From the NCBI GenBank assembly GCA_902599485.1, contig CACKFP010000004.1, positions 1 through 64,000 of the forward strand: a stretch of 64,000 nucleotides of DNA, read 5' to 3'. Shown in pieces: positions 38,113 through 47,973 of this stretch. Each line of letters starts with the position of its first letter. Position 1 is the stretch's first letter. This DNA comes from an uncultured Pelagibacteraceae bacterium (lineage in GTDB: Bacteria > Pseudomonadota > Alphaproteobacteria > Pelagibacterales > Pelagibacteraceae). Under the pieces are notes generated by a model. That model had not been told where the DNA came from. It ran no database searches and saw nothing but the letters and a program-made list of their open reading frames with translations. The position numbers and the translations under genes are program-made.

Positions 38113-38187
38113 TGGAGCGGGCAATGGGACTTGAACCCACGACCTTCTCGTTGGCAACGAGACGCTCTACCACTGAGCTATGCCCGC
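38113..38187 (-). tRNA. tRNA-Gly (anticodon GCC), CCA encoded
   Basis: GCGGGCATAGCTCAGTGGTAGAGCGTCTCGTTGCCAACGAGAAGGTCGTGGGTTCAAGTCCCATTGCCCGCTCCA; acceptor GCGGGCA/TGCCCGC, anticodon loop TTGCCAA, T-loop GGTTCAAGTCC. Confidence 0.98.
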
Positions 38188-38310
38188 TTAATATTAAATA
38201 CCAAAATTAAGAGCTTTTTTAGAATTTAGCAAGTAATTAAATAATTTAATGCGACTATCGAATCATTTCTGTCCAGTTGTAACTTTAAAAAGAATAATTA
38301 TAATTAAATC

Positions 38311-38952
38311 ATGAAACTTGAGGAATTACCAAAAACTATACCAATTTTTCCACTATCAAATTTTATAATGTTTCCTGGAACAACTGTTCCATTGAATATT
38401 TTTGAGCCTCGATATTTACAGATGGTAAATGATAGTATGAAAAAGCATAGAATGATTGGAATGATACAGCCAAAGAAAACAGGGTCTTTGAAAAAACCTG
38501 ACTTACACGAAATAGGATGTATAGGAAAAATCACAAGTTTCAATGAAACAGAAGACGGTAGAATACTCATTATTTTAAACGGGATTTGTAGATACAAAAT
38601 TAACTCAGAGTTAAATACCGATAAAATGTACCGTGAGTGCAATGTTCAATATGATCATTTTTCAAAAGATATAATGAAAAAAAGTAACGAAGTTAACTTT
38701 TCAGACTTAAGCTTAATTATGAAAAACATGAGAACATTTTTCAAAAAACAAGGATATATTGTAAACTTAAAGGATTTAGAAAAGAAAGATCTTAGCCAAA
38801 CTCTTAACGATCTATCAATGGCGTCACCATTCTCATTAGAAGAAAAACAAATATTATTAGAGTGTCTTGATATAAATGTAAGAAAAGAAAAGATGGAGCA
38901 AATTCTTAACAATTATATTAAAGACGAGTTTGATAATACAACTATTCAGTAA
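38311..38952 (+). CDS. LON peptidase N-terminal (substrate-binding) domain protein
   Basis: IPIFPLSNFIMFPGTTVPLNIFEPRYLQMVND, GCIGKITSFNETEDGRILIILNG. Confidence 0.93.
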   Translation: MKLEELPKTIPIFPLSNFIMFPGTTVPLNIFEPRYLQMVNDSMKKHRMIGMIQPKKTGSLKKPDLHEIGCIGKITSFNETEDGRILIILNGICRYKINSELNTDKMYRECNVQYDHFSKDIMKKSNEVNFSDLSLIMKNMRTFFKKQGYIVNLKDLEKKDLSQTLNDLSMASPFSLEEKQILLECLDINVRKEKMEQILNNYIKDEFDNTTIQ

Positions 38953-38953
38953 T

Positions 38954-40036
38954 TTATAAATTTAGTCCTTTATCAGATAAAATATCTGAATACTTTTTAA
39001 AAATAGAATTTTTGTTTAAAATTCTAAATACTGGTTTTGAAATTGAATTATTAATATTACTATCTAATCTAAAAAATTCATAAATTCCATCGATTACCTT
39101 TCCATAAATATAATTAAGATGTTTTGTAGAATTCTGAAAGTCTTCAGCAACTGAGATATCTATCGGAAGACCTAACGACATTTTATCATTAACTATTCTT
39201 GAAATTATTTTAATATCTCTAATTGTCATATTAAATCCCTGTCCTGCGAGAGGATGTATACGATGTATTAAATCACCAAATGCAAGTATATTATTATAAG
39301 TATAATTTCTTAGCATTTCAAAACTCAGATTAAATTTTTCAATTTTACTAATCTTAGTTAATGAATAAAAAGAATTATATTTTCTGAATATATCGATAAT
39401 TTTCTCATCCTCCATTTCATCTCCCTTGTATGAAAATACTATTGATGTTTTAGAATTAGATAATGGCAAAAATGCCAATGGACCAAATTTTGTAAAAATT
39501 TGAATTGCAGTTTTATTATCTCTACGTCTGTGTTCTATTAGAAATGTATATGCTCTACTTCTATAGTTTTTTTTTATTTTATTTGTAAAAAATTTATTTG
39601 AAATAAAATTTTTGTTTTCACTATTTATTGCTAAATCATAATTTTCTATTATTTTTAGCATGTTTGGATTAGAGGTTTCTGTATGAAGCAATTTTATAAA
39701 TTTTGATTTTTTTATTTTTTTTAAAAAAATTTCATTTAATTTTGAGTAGGATATTAAATTAAAAATTTGTTTATTTTTTTTATTAAAATTGATTATCTCT
39801 TTCGTATGAGAACCTTCCGTAAAAATTTTAATTTCTTTACTTTTCCAAGGTGTAATACTTGATTTTGTTAAAAATTTTAAATAATCAAAATTTTCATTTG
39901 ATAAAGCTATTGTTCTATTAGTTTTTATACTTTTTATTTTTTTATTTAAATATATGTCAACTTTGAGTTTTTTTTCTTCAAAATCGTTAGCAAGAATCAA
40001 ATTTGTTAAATTTTGGCCTATAAGACAAATTTTCAT
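38954..40036 (-). CDS. FAD-dependent monooxygenase (UbiH/COQ6-like)
   Basis: GDLIHRIHPLAGQGFNMTIRDIKIISRIV motif; degenerate N-terminal Rossmann region. Confidence 0.85.
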   Translation of the reverse strand: MKICLIGQNLTNLILANDFEEKKLKVDIYLNKKIKSIKTNRTIALSNENFDYLKFLTKSSITPWKSKEIKIFTEGSHTKEIINFNKKNKQIFNLISYSKLNEIFLKKIKKSKFIKLLHTETSNPNMLKIIENYDLAINSENKNFISNKFFTNKIKKNYRSRAYTFLIEHRRRDNKTAIQIFTKFGPLAFLPLSNSKTSIVFSYKGDEMEDEKIIDIFRKYNSFYSLTKISKIEKFNLSFEMLRNYTYNNILAFGDLIHRIHPLAGQGFNMTIRDIKIISRIVNDKMSLGLPIDISVAEDFQNSTKHLNYIYGKVIDGIYEFFRLDSNINNSISKPVFRILNKNSIFKKYSDILSDKGLNL

Positions 40037-40097
40037 AACAAAATAATTTTAACAATAAAAATTAAATGATACAAAGTGACAAAAGCAGTTTTGATTC

Positions 40098-42173
40098 ATG
40101 ATATTTAAAAATTATATCAATAAAATAAGCGATTTTATTATAAAGAGGTTGGCAGAACTAGTTGGTATTTTTTTAATACTTACTTCAATATTACTTTTTA
40201 TATCATTAATTAGCTATTCACCAGAGGATCCAAACTTTATATTTCCTGAAAATCAAGAGATAAAAAATTTACTTGGATTTAGAGGAAGCCTCATTGCTGA
40301 TATATTTTTTCAATCAATAGGAATAATTTCATTTTTAATTCCTTTTTCTCTTCTATTTACTGGAGTATCAATAACAATTAACAAAAAATTTATTATTATT
40401 ATAGAAAATATTTTTTTCATAATTCTCTACATTATTGTTGCAACATTTTTCTTTGGTATTTTCCATAAAGAAACTTATTTGCTAATAATAAATGGAAATA
40501 ATGGTTTTGTTGGTGATTTAATGTCTGAGACTATTATTTCAGACTTTCTAAAAATTAATAAAACAGTAAGTTACTATTTTTTAATTTTTTTTATTTTATT
40601 GTTTTTTTTGCTAAGCAGTAATTTCAAAATTACTCATATTTTAAATTTTTTTACTGTGATAAAAAAATTGTTTTCATCAAAAAAAGACAACTTAATTACC
40701 CAGGATACTTTTAAAAATAATACTATAATTGAAAGATCTAAGGAACCTCCTGTTCAAGAGGATTTATTTTCTAATAACAAATCAATTTTAAGTGATGTAA
40801 AAATTAAATTACCTTTAATTGATTTTTTAAAAAAACCAGAAAAAGTTTCCAATAAAAAAGATGATATTAAAATAGATGCAGAAGGTTTAGAAAAAATACT
40901 TCTTGATTTTGGTGTAGAGGGAAGAATAAAAAAAATAAGTCATGGGCCTGTTGTTTCTCTAAATGAATTTGAGCCTGCGGCTGGAGTTAAGGTTTCTAAA
41001 ATAATTAATCTATCAGAAGATATTGCAAGGAATACCAGCTCTGAATCCGCAAGAATAGCAACTATACCCGGTAGCAATACTGTGGGTATTGAATTGCCAA
41101 AAATTTCAAGAGAAAATGTTTTCTTGCGAGAGATTATTTCAGATAAAAATTTTAAAAGAAAAGAAATAAAATTACCAATTGCTCTTGGAAAAAGTATATC
41201 CGGTGAACCAATAACAAGTGATTTAAGTATTATGCCTCACTTATTGATAGCAGGAACAACTGGATCTGGTAAATCTGTATGTATTAATACCATTATTCTT
41301 TCTTTAATTTACAAACACACACCAGAAATTTGTAAATTCATTTTGATAGACCCTAAAATGTTAGAACTTTCAACTTACGAAGGTATACCGCATTTATTAT
41401 GTCCAGTTATAACTGAGGCAAAAAAAGCTGCATCTGTTTTAGGTTGGGTAGTTAAAGAAATGGAGAGTAGATACAGATTGATGACAAAAGTGGGTGTAAG
41501 GAATATTGATGGTTATAATGAAAAGCACAAAGTTAAAATGCCTTATATTGTTGTAATTGTTGACGAGATGTCGGACCTTATGTTGGTGGCTGGTAAGGAG
41601 ATTGAAAACTATATTCAAAAATTATCACAAATGGCTAGAGCGGCTGGAATTCATATAATAATGGCTACACAAAGACCGAGTGTTGACGTAATAACTGGAA
41701 CAATAAAAGCTAATTTTCCTACTCGTATTTCATTCCAAGTTACTTCTAAAATTGATAGCAGGACAATTTTAGGTGAGCAAGGAGCAGAACAACTTTTAGG
41801 TAAGGGTGATATGTTATATATGTCTTCTGCAAACAGAATAACAAGAATACATGCGCCTTATGTATCTGAAATAGAGATAGATAAAGTAAATAACTTTCTC
41901 AGAAATCAAGCAGAGCCAGATTATGTTGATGAAATTTTGAATTTTGCTGACGAAAAAGAAATAGGTGAAAAAAATAAAGATAATTCTGATACTGATGAAT
42001 TGTATAATGAAGCATTAGAAATAATTAAATCAGAAAGAAAAGCATCTACCTCTTTTTTACAGAGAAAATTACAAATTGGATACAATAGGGCTGCAAGGAT
42101 TATTGATCAAATGGAAGCAAATGGTGAAGTTAGTAAAGCTAACCATGTTGGCAAAAGAGAAGTTTTAAAATAG
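40098..42173 (+). CDS. ftsK: DNA translocase FtsK/SpoIIIE
   Basis: 4-TM N-term, LLIAGTTGSGKSVCINTII, VIVDEMSDLM, C-terminal gamma winged-helix STSFLQRKLQIGYNRAARIIDQME. Confidence 0.98.
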   Translation: MIFKNYINKISDFIIKRLAELVGIFLILTSILLFISLISYSPEDPNFIFPENQEIKNLLGFRGSLIADIFFQSIGIISFLIPFSLLFTGVSITINKKFIIIIENIFFIILYIIVATFFFGIFHKETYLLIINGNNGFVGDLMSETIISDFLKINKTVSYYFLIFFILLFFLLSSNFKITHILNFFTVIKKLFSSKKDNLITQDTFKNNTIIERSKEPPVQEDLFSNNKSILSDVKIKLPLIDFLKKPEKVSNKKDDIKIDAEGLEKILLDFGVEGRIKKISHGPVVSLNEFEPAAGVKVSKIINLSEDIARNTSSESARIATIPGSNTVGIELPKISRENVFLREIISDKNFKRKEIKLPIALGKSISGEPITSDLSIMPHLLIAGTTGSGKSVCINTIILSLIYKHTPEICKFILIDPKMLELSTYEGIPHLLCPVITEAKKAASVLGWVVKEMESRYRLMTKVGVRNIDGYNEKHKVKMPYIVVIVDEMSDLMLVAGKEIENYIQKLSQMARAAGIHIIMATQRPSVDVITGTIKANFPTRISFQVTSKIDSRTILGEQGAEQLLGKGDMLYMSSANRITRIHAPYVSEIEIDKVNNFLRNQAEPDYVDEILNFADEKEIGEKNKDNSDTDELYNEALEIIKSERKASTSFLQRKLQIGYNRAARIIDQMEANGEVSKANHVGKREVLK

Positions 42174-42727
42174 TGAAATATATAATTTTTATTTTAATAT
42201 TCTTTTACCCATTGAATATTTTTGCAGAATCAAAGCAACTAATAAAAAATAAATTAGAAAGTACAGATAATATATCTTTTAAATTTGTACAAAAAATTGG
42301 AAAAAAGACCGAGCAAGGAGGATGCATAATTTCGTATCCAAAAAAAATTTTATGTAAGTATGATGATATTTATAATAAAATTTTAGTCTCTAACGGAAGA
42401 TCACTCGTGATAAATAGTAAAAAAATTAAAAATTATTTAAGATACCAACTTAAAGATACTCCTCTCAATTTGATTTTAGATAAAAAATTTCTACTAGACA
42501 AACTAGATGAGGTGGAAACAATTAAAGAGAATGATGAAACGTTCTCTTTTAAAATTGTACATAACAACAATTTATTAAATATTTTTTTTGATAAAATTAA
42601 TTATGAAATTAAAGGATGGACTACAACTGACGTTTATCTTAACAAAGTTGAAACAAAATTGTCTAATGTAGAAACAAATATAATAATTGATGAAAGATTA
42701 TTTAGAGTCCAAAATTATATCAACTAA
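42173..42727 (+). CDS. lolA: LolA-like outer-membrane lipoprotein carrier protein
   Basis: Signal peptide, NISFKFVQKIGKKTEQGGCIISYPKKILCKYD; downstream of ftsK. Confidence 0.85.
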   Translation: MKYIIFILIFFYPLNIFAESKQLIKNKLESTDNISFKFVQKIGKKTEQGGCIISYPKKILCKYDDIYNKILVSNGRSLVINSKKIKNYLRYQLKDTPLNLILDKKFLLDKLDEVETIKENDETFSFKIVHNNNLLNIFFDKINYEIKGWTTTDVYLNKVETKLSNVETNIIIDERLFRVQNYIN

Positions 42728-43229
42728 TATCCAAATTTATAGTTTCAGATTTGAAAATTTTCATTCCCCTGCCTAAATAGTTTTTTAAAGCATGTTTGTG
42801 ATCTAAAGAGCATGTATGAAGCCATACTTTTTTAGTCTTTTTTCTAAACCCTAACTTGAGAGCTTCTGATAAGAGATATTTTCCATAATTTTTCCCTATG
42901 TATTGATCTAAAATTCCAAAATAAGCGATTTCACATTTATTGGTCTCAGGATGGAATAATAGCTCAAAAAAACCAATCAAATCATCATTTTCTCTCAATA
43001 TATAAGTTTCTAAATCTGAATTGTTTGTATAAGCCATCCACTTTTCATCATTCCAGGATAATCGATCAATCCAGCGATAGCTTTTACCAATTTGCTTATA
43101 AAAAAATTTATTTATTTGAAAATCTGGAGGATTTTTGATTTCAATTTTACAATTAGTCTTAGGCTCAGATGAATTAATTTCATTAAGAGAGTTAATTTCC
43201 AAATACTTTCTGTCAACTTTGGTTATCAC
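42720..43229 (-). CDS. GNAT-family N-acetyltransferase
   Basis: LIGFFELLFHPETNKCEIAYFGILDQYIGKNYGKYLLSEALKLGF. Confidence 0.88.
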   Translation of the reverse strand: MITKVDRKYLEINSLNEINSSEPKTNCKIEIKNPPDFQINKFFYKQIGKSYRWIDRLSWNDEKWMAYTNNSDLETYILRENDDLIGFFELLFHPETNKCEIAYFGILDQYIGKNYGKYLLSEALKLGFRKKTKKVWLHTCSLDHKHALKNYLGRGMKIFKSETINLDIS

Positions 43230-43591
43230 GAAACCATTTTTCCAACTTTTTCTCCACCAAATAAATGAAAATGTAAGTGTGGCACTTCTTGGCCACCATA
43301 ATCACTAATATTGGCAAGAGCCCTATACCCTTTACCATCAATCGATGAAATTCCTAATTTTTTCGAAACTGTTGTTATTCCTTTCATTAGACCTACTATT
43401 TCATCATTTGAAGCATTTGAATTGAAATCATCTAAATCAATATATTTTCCTTTTGGAATTACTAAAGCATGAATTTTTTTTTGAGGGTTAACATCATAAA
43501 AAGATAAAACATAATCGTCTTCATATATTTTGTTACAAGGAATTTCTCCTCTTAAGATTTTTGCAAATATATTATTATTATCGTATGACAT
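43226..43591 (-). CDS. HIT-family protein (HinT-like)
   Basis: IFAKILRGEIPCNKIYEDDYVLSFYDVNPQKKIHALVIPKGKY, VPHLHFHLFGG. Confidence 0.96.
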   Translation of the reverse strand: MSYDNNNIFAKILRGEIPCNKIYEDDYVLSFYDVNPQKKIHALVIPKGKYIDLDDFNSNASNDEIVGLMKGITTVSKKLGISSIDGKGYRALANISDYGGQEVPHLHFHLFGGEKVGKMVS

Positions 43592-43657
43592 ACTTAAAAT
43601 TTTATTTTTAATATATAACTTTAAATTAACATTAAAAATACTAATTTATCTTGTCAG

Positions 43658-44140
43658 TTAATTTGTTAAGTCTTCAGTAATTACTTTATCTCGACATTTA
43701 GTCTGAATTTTTATTCTATTTGGATTTCCATAATAAGACCAGACTGTCGTATAACCATTTTTAGGAGGTGAGCCATTATAAGACATTACAGCATAGGGCC
43801 AAGCTTCATTATTATATGGATCATTTAAATAGTTAGTCATGCTTGTAGCAGTAGCATATCCAATTGAATAAAAGCCTCTGGAACATGGAACATCAACCTC
43901 TTGACCTTTGGTATTATTTTGCCAGTCAAAAGAATTACGAATTTTTAGTGATGACTCGAATTCACACAGTGTTTGGTTTGCTTTTACTTTACTAATTATT
44001 TGTTTGTGATTAGCTTTACAAGCACTTTCCTTCGCACCTGTAGTATAACCACTATAAGCAACTACTCCCACTGCGGCTAGGATACCTATAATTGCTACTA
44101 CAACTAATAATTCGATTAAAGTGAAACCATTGCGTTTCAT
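43658..44140 (-). CDS. Type IV pilin-like prepilin (start adjusted to MKRNGFTL; upstream alternatives exist)
   Basis: MKRNG^FTLIELLVVVAIIGILAAVGVVAYSGYTTGAKESACKAN. Confidence 0.9.
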   Translation of the reverse strand: MKRNGFTLIELLVVVAIIGILAAVGVVAYSGYTTGAKESACKANHKQIISKVKANQTLCEFESSLKIRNSFDWQNNTKGQEVDVPCSRGFYSIGYATATSMTNYLNDPYNNEAWPYAVMSYNGSPPKNGYTTVWSYYGNPNRIKIQTKCRDKVITEDLTN

Positions 44141-44230
44141 TTTGAAAAATATTCTATTAAATTTTTTAAATTTTTGCATTGTTAAAATATATGCAACTAA
44201 TAAGATCATATTTTAAAAAAGAGAGGAAAA

Positions 44231-45247
44231 ATGAATAGATTTAAATCAATTTACAAAGCTATTATAAGCTTAACATTTATTTTTTCATTTGTTCTTACTT
44301 CAACAGCTGCATTTTCGGAAATAGTTGGACGTCTATCAGTTCACTGGAGTCCAAAGCACCATAGTGCAAAACATGCACAAATATTTGCTGATGAAGTTAA
44401 TAAAAGAGCAAAAGGAAAATTAAAAATAGAAGTTTATCCATCTAAACAATTATTTGGAATTAGAGAAGTAATGGGAGCGGTAACTTCTGGTGCAGTTGAA
44501 CTTGGAGGAATTGTTGGAGTCGTAAGTTTTCCACCAATTAATAAAAACTTTAACGTTGCTTCATTCCCAGGCTTGTTTAATTCATGGGAACAACAAAGAG
44601 GTTTTTTTCAAAATTCACCTAAAGGAAAAGAAATTTGGGGTGAGTTAACAAAAAAAACTAACTCAACATTAGTTATGTATAACCCAGTTGGACCTGTAAT
44701 GACTTTTTCAAGCGCAAAAGAACTAACGGGTATTGATGCTATGAAAGGTCTAAAGGCTAGAAGACTTTTAAAAAGCGAAGAACCAATGTGGGATGCTTTA
44801 GGTGCAAACAGAGTATCTTTACCTACTGGTGAAGTTTATACTTCATTACAAACTGGAATGATTGATACGATCAACAGCCCTCCGGGAAGTATCGAAGCAT
44901 ATAGCTGGTGGGAGTTTTTGAAATACGCTCAAAAGCCTTATCAATATTATGCTGATGCATATATTATGGCAAACTCAACTTGGTTTAATAGTCTGTCTCC
45001 AGATTTACAAAAAATCATAATGGATGTTGGTAAAGAAATAGGAAAAAGATCAACTGACTTAATTATGGATACTGGAGAAAGCACTCTTAAAAAATTCCAA
45101 GAAAGAGGTGGGGTTGTTACTACGCTTTCAGGAGCTGAAAAAGCTAAATTTGATAAGCTTATGAAAGATGAAGTAATGCCAGCAATGGCTAAAATGATCG
45201 ATGCTGACGCTTTAGAAGCAGCACAAGCATATGCTAAAAGTAATTAG
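44231..45247 (+). CDS. TRAP transporter substrate-binding protein DctP
   Basis: Signal peptide, HAQIFADEVNKRAKGKLKIEVYPSKQLFG, GLKARR, YTSLQTGMIDTINSPPGS. Confidence 0.93.
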   Translation: MNRFKSIYKAIISLTFIFSFVLTSTAAFSEIVGRLSVHWSPKHHSAKHAQIFADEVNKRAKGKLKIEVYPSKQLFGIREVMGAVTSGAVELGGIVGVVSFPPINKNFNVASFPGLFNSWEQQRGFFQNSPKGKEIWGELTKKTNSTLVMYNPVGPVMTFSSAKELTGIDAMKGLKARRLLKSEEPMWDALGANRVSLPTGEVYTSLQTGMIDTINSPPGSIEAYSWWEFLKYAQKPYQYYADAYIMANSTWFNSLSPDLQKIIMDVGKEIGKRSTDLIMDTGESTLKKFQERGGVVTTLSGAEKAKFDKLMKDEVMPAMAKMIDADALEAAQAYAKSN

Positions 45248-45275
45248 AAGAAGTTAAACTTTTTCTATAAAGATT

Positions 45276-45770
45276 ATGAGGGCATTGCGAGCTATTAATA
45301 ATTTGCTAGCAAAAGCTGCAATTTCGCTCGCAATGTTCATCGTCTTTTTAATGGTGGCAGCTTTAGCATTAAGCGCCACAACAAGATTTATCACAGGCAC
45401 AGGATTTGCTTGGTTTATTGAATTACCACCTGTAATGGTGAGTTGGTTGGTTTTTCCATTACTTGGTCCTTTATTAAAGCAAGGACAACATATTAAAGTA
45501 GATTTTTTAAGTCATTATTTATCTGAAAAATCAAAAAATATTATTGGAACAATTGTAAATTTAATAGCTTTAATTTCTGCGTGCGTTTTCTTTAAAGCAG
45601 GAGTTGATGCAACAACAATGTATTACAATTTAGGACAGATGATGGAATTAGAAATAAACATTCCTATCTGGTGGATGTTTTTAGCTTTTCCAGTTGGTTT
45701 TTTAATTTTAGCATTAACTTCATTAGAGCTTATTTTAGATAATTTTAAAAAACTTTTGAGGAAAGAATAA
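45276..45770 (+). CDS. TRAP transporter small permease DctQ
   Basis: 4-TM protein between DctP and DctM; LPPVMVSWLVFPLLGPLLKQGQHIKVDFL. Confidence 0.92.
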   Translation: MRALRAINNLLAKAAISLAMFIVFLMVAALALSATTRFITGTGFAWFIELPPVMVSWLVFPLLGPLLKQGQHIKVDFLSHYLSEKSKNIIGTIVNLIALISACVFFKAGVDATTMYYNLGQMMELEINIPIWWMFLAFPVGFLILALTSLELILDNFKKLLRKE

Positions 45771-47036
45771 ATGTTTGGACTAGCTTTTATTATTTCTCTT
45801 ATAACATTAATTATTTCTGTACCTATATTTTTAGTTTTTGGTTTAGGGAGTTCTTTAGCTGCAATTGCTGGATTAAATTTGCCGTGGTCAGTTCTTATTC
45901 AAGTTTCATTTGGTGCATTAACTAAACATGTCCTAATCGCTGTTCCATTATTTATTTTTACAGGAATGGCTATGTTAAAAGGAGGTGCCGCTTCAAGATT
46001 AGTTAAATTTACAACGACACTTGTTGGTCATTGGCCAGGTGGCTTAGGTGTTGCGATGGTTATTGCGATGGGTTTCTTTGCTGCCTTTTGTGGTTCAATC
46101 TTAGCTGCAATTACTGCGGTTGGAACAATTATGATGCCAAAGATGATTGAACAAGGTTATCCAACTCCATTTGTTGTTGTCCTAGCAGCCTCGGCTGCTC
46201 TATTAGAGGCATTGATACCTCCATCCAATGCAGCAATATTATTTAGTGCTCTAACGAATGTTCCGGTATCAAAAACTTTTGCTGCAGGAGTTATTCCAGG
46301 CCTGGTTCTCCTTGTTTTGATGGTCCTTCTAGTTTTGTTTAAATGCAGGCATATTAGAACAGATGAGAAGGCATCTTTTAAGGAAAGAGTAAGTTCTTTC
46401 ATCGCTGCGCTACCGGCATTAATCACACCAGTGATTATTTTGGGTGGAATTTATGCAGGAATATTAACCCCATCTGAGTCCGCTGCTGTTGCAGGTGTTT
46501 ATGCAGTCCTTATAGGATTTTTAATTTACCGTGAACTGACTTTTTCATCTTTGATGAGTTGTTTAAGGGAAACGGCAATCATAACAGCTGTAATTTTTGC
46601 AATTATAGCGACTGCAACTTTCTTAAGTGTTGTTTTAACTTACACGCAGGCTCCTCAAAAAATTATTACATTCTTCACAGATAAAGGTGTAAGTGTGAAT
46701 CTGTTCTGGATAATGCTAGGAGCAATTTGTTTGATCCTTGGGACTTTTATTGAAATAGTTCCTGTGTTTTATTTAACGGTTCCAATTTTTGCAGCAATCA
46801 CATTATCTTTTAATCAAAGTTTACTTCATCTTTATGTGGTGTTTGTTGCTTTTGCCGGAATAGGAATGATAACACCCCCCGTATGCGTTGGAATTTATAC
46901 AGCCGCAGGAGTTATTAAAGAAAACCCTGCCAAAGCTTTTAAAGAAGTTCCATTATTTACAATTGTTGGAATTATATATGGAATTTTAATGATATTGTTT
47001 CCAATATTTTCAACATGGTTACCTGGGAAATTATAA
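45771..47036 (+). CDS. TRAP transporter large permease DctM
   Basis: GFFAAFCGSILAAITAVGTIMMPKMIEQGYPTPFVVVLAASAALLEALIPPSNAAI, ESAAVAGVYA. Confidence 0.95.
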   Translation: MFGLAFIISLITLIISVPIFLVFGLGSSLAAIAGLNLPWSVLIQVSFGALTKHVLIAVPLFIFTGMAMLKGGAASRLVKFTTTLVGHWPGGLGVAMVIAMGFFAAFCGSILAAITAVGTIMMPKMIEQGYPTPFVVVLAASAALLEALIPPSNAAILFSALTNVPVSKTFAAGVIPGLVLLVLMVLLVLFKCRHIRTDEKASFKERVSSFIAALPALITPVIILGGIYAGILTPSESAAVAGVYAVLIGFLIYRELTFSSLMSCLRETAIITAVIFAIIATATFLSVVLTYTQAPQKIITFFTDKGVSVNLFWIMLGAICLILGTFIEIVPVFYLTVPIFAAITLSFNQSLLHLYVVFVAFAGIGMITPPVCVGIYTAAGVIKENPAKAFKEVPLFTIVGIIYGILMILFPIFSTWLPGKL

Positions 47037-47038
47037 TT

Positions 47039-47818
47039 TTAAAAATCAACTTTGATATGCCGGATTTCAAAATCAGCATTATTTCTTAAATTCTTGTAAA
47101 TTTCTTCATTAGATTTAATTTCATAATTAAGATTATTAATTCCATCATCTATATAATTTTCATTATTTGCCCATTTCTCATCATACAATTTCTTATTTTT
47201 AATACTTGATTCGGAAGGGACAGCTTCGTCTTTGTCTGTAATTTTGAAACCATTATTATCATGTAATAATGGGCTGAAAAATCCATCTCTGTATTTTATT
47301 TCTATATTGTTCACATCTATTCTTTTTTTAAGATCTGTATCCTCATAGCCCCAACCCCAATATGAATTAGAATAACCATTAACTTTTTTAAAAATATGTT
47401 TAGGTAGTAAAACAGAATTACCAAAGAAATTTTCTCTTTTAGAGCCTTTTACTATCCATTTTGAATTTGATGAGGGTCGCATTGGTAAATTGTTATGACC
47501 ATGTTTTATTAATAGCATTGGGCTATCTGAATATGAATAATCTGCAATCATTGGCAAAAAATCAACATTGTTAATAACTATATAATCTAAATAGTCTTCA
47601 TTAATTAAAAAACCAGCATTACACAGACGCCCATAATTAAAAGGTTTATCGTTTGCTTGTTCTAAAATACATAACTTTACGTTCAAATGTTTATCTAATT
47701 TGTCTTCATTAAAGTATATTTTTGTATGATATTGAAAAATTTTTAATTGTTGATCTCTATTCCTGTATGGAACAACTATAAGCAGTTTTTTTTTAAAATT
47801 TACGTCTAATAAACTCAT
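47039..47818 (-). CDS. Beta-1,4-galactosyltransferase-like (GT7-type) glycosyltransferase
   Basis: LIVVPYRNRDQQLKIF, LEQANDKPFNYGRLCNAGF, VINNVDFLP, FGNSVLLPKHIFKKVNGYSNSYWGWGYEDTDLKKRI. Confidence 0.85.
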   Translation of the reverse strand: MSLLDVNFKKKLLIVVPYRNRDQQLKIFQYHTKIYFNEDKLDKHLNVKLCILEQANDKPFNYGRLCNAGFLINEDYLDYIVINNVDFLPMIADYSYSDSPMLLIKHGHNNLPMRPSSNSKWIVKGSKRENFFGNSVLLPKHIFKKVNGYSNSYWGWGYEDTDLKKRIDVNNIEIKYRDGFFSPLLHDNNGFKITDKDEAVPSESSIKNKKLYDEKWANNENYIDDGINNLNYEIKSNEEIYKNLRNNADFEIRHIKVDF

Positions 47819-47827
47819 ATTATTTAA

Positions 47828-47971
47828 TTAAAAAAAGAAATGATAAATTAGTAATCCTATTAAAATTCCTTTAATAAAGGATATCCATGCAAGTCCATGT
47901 TCGGAAACTCCAAGTTTTTTCTTCCACCACTGAATTTGTCTTTTTTCCCAATTTATATAGCTCTGCATCAT
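47828..47971 (-). CDS. 47-aa single-TM small protein (absent from ORF track)
   Basis: Hand translation MMQSYINWEKRQIQWWKKKLGVSEHGLAWISFIKGILIGLLIYHFFF*; just downstream of hisE in same orientation. Confidence 0.6.
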   Translation of the reverse strand: MMQSYINWEKRQIQWWKKKLGVSEHGLAWISFIKGILIGLLIYHFFF

Positions 47972-47973
47972 AG

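Noticed and set aside
38304-38642. 112-aa minus-strand ORF
   Set aside because: Antisense to the LON-domain gene, which has clear conserved motifs.
46157-46426. 89-aa minus-strand ORF inside dctM
   Set aside because: Shadow ORF; the DctM translation is highly conserved on the plus strand.
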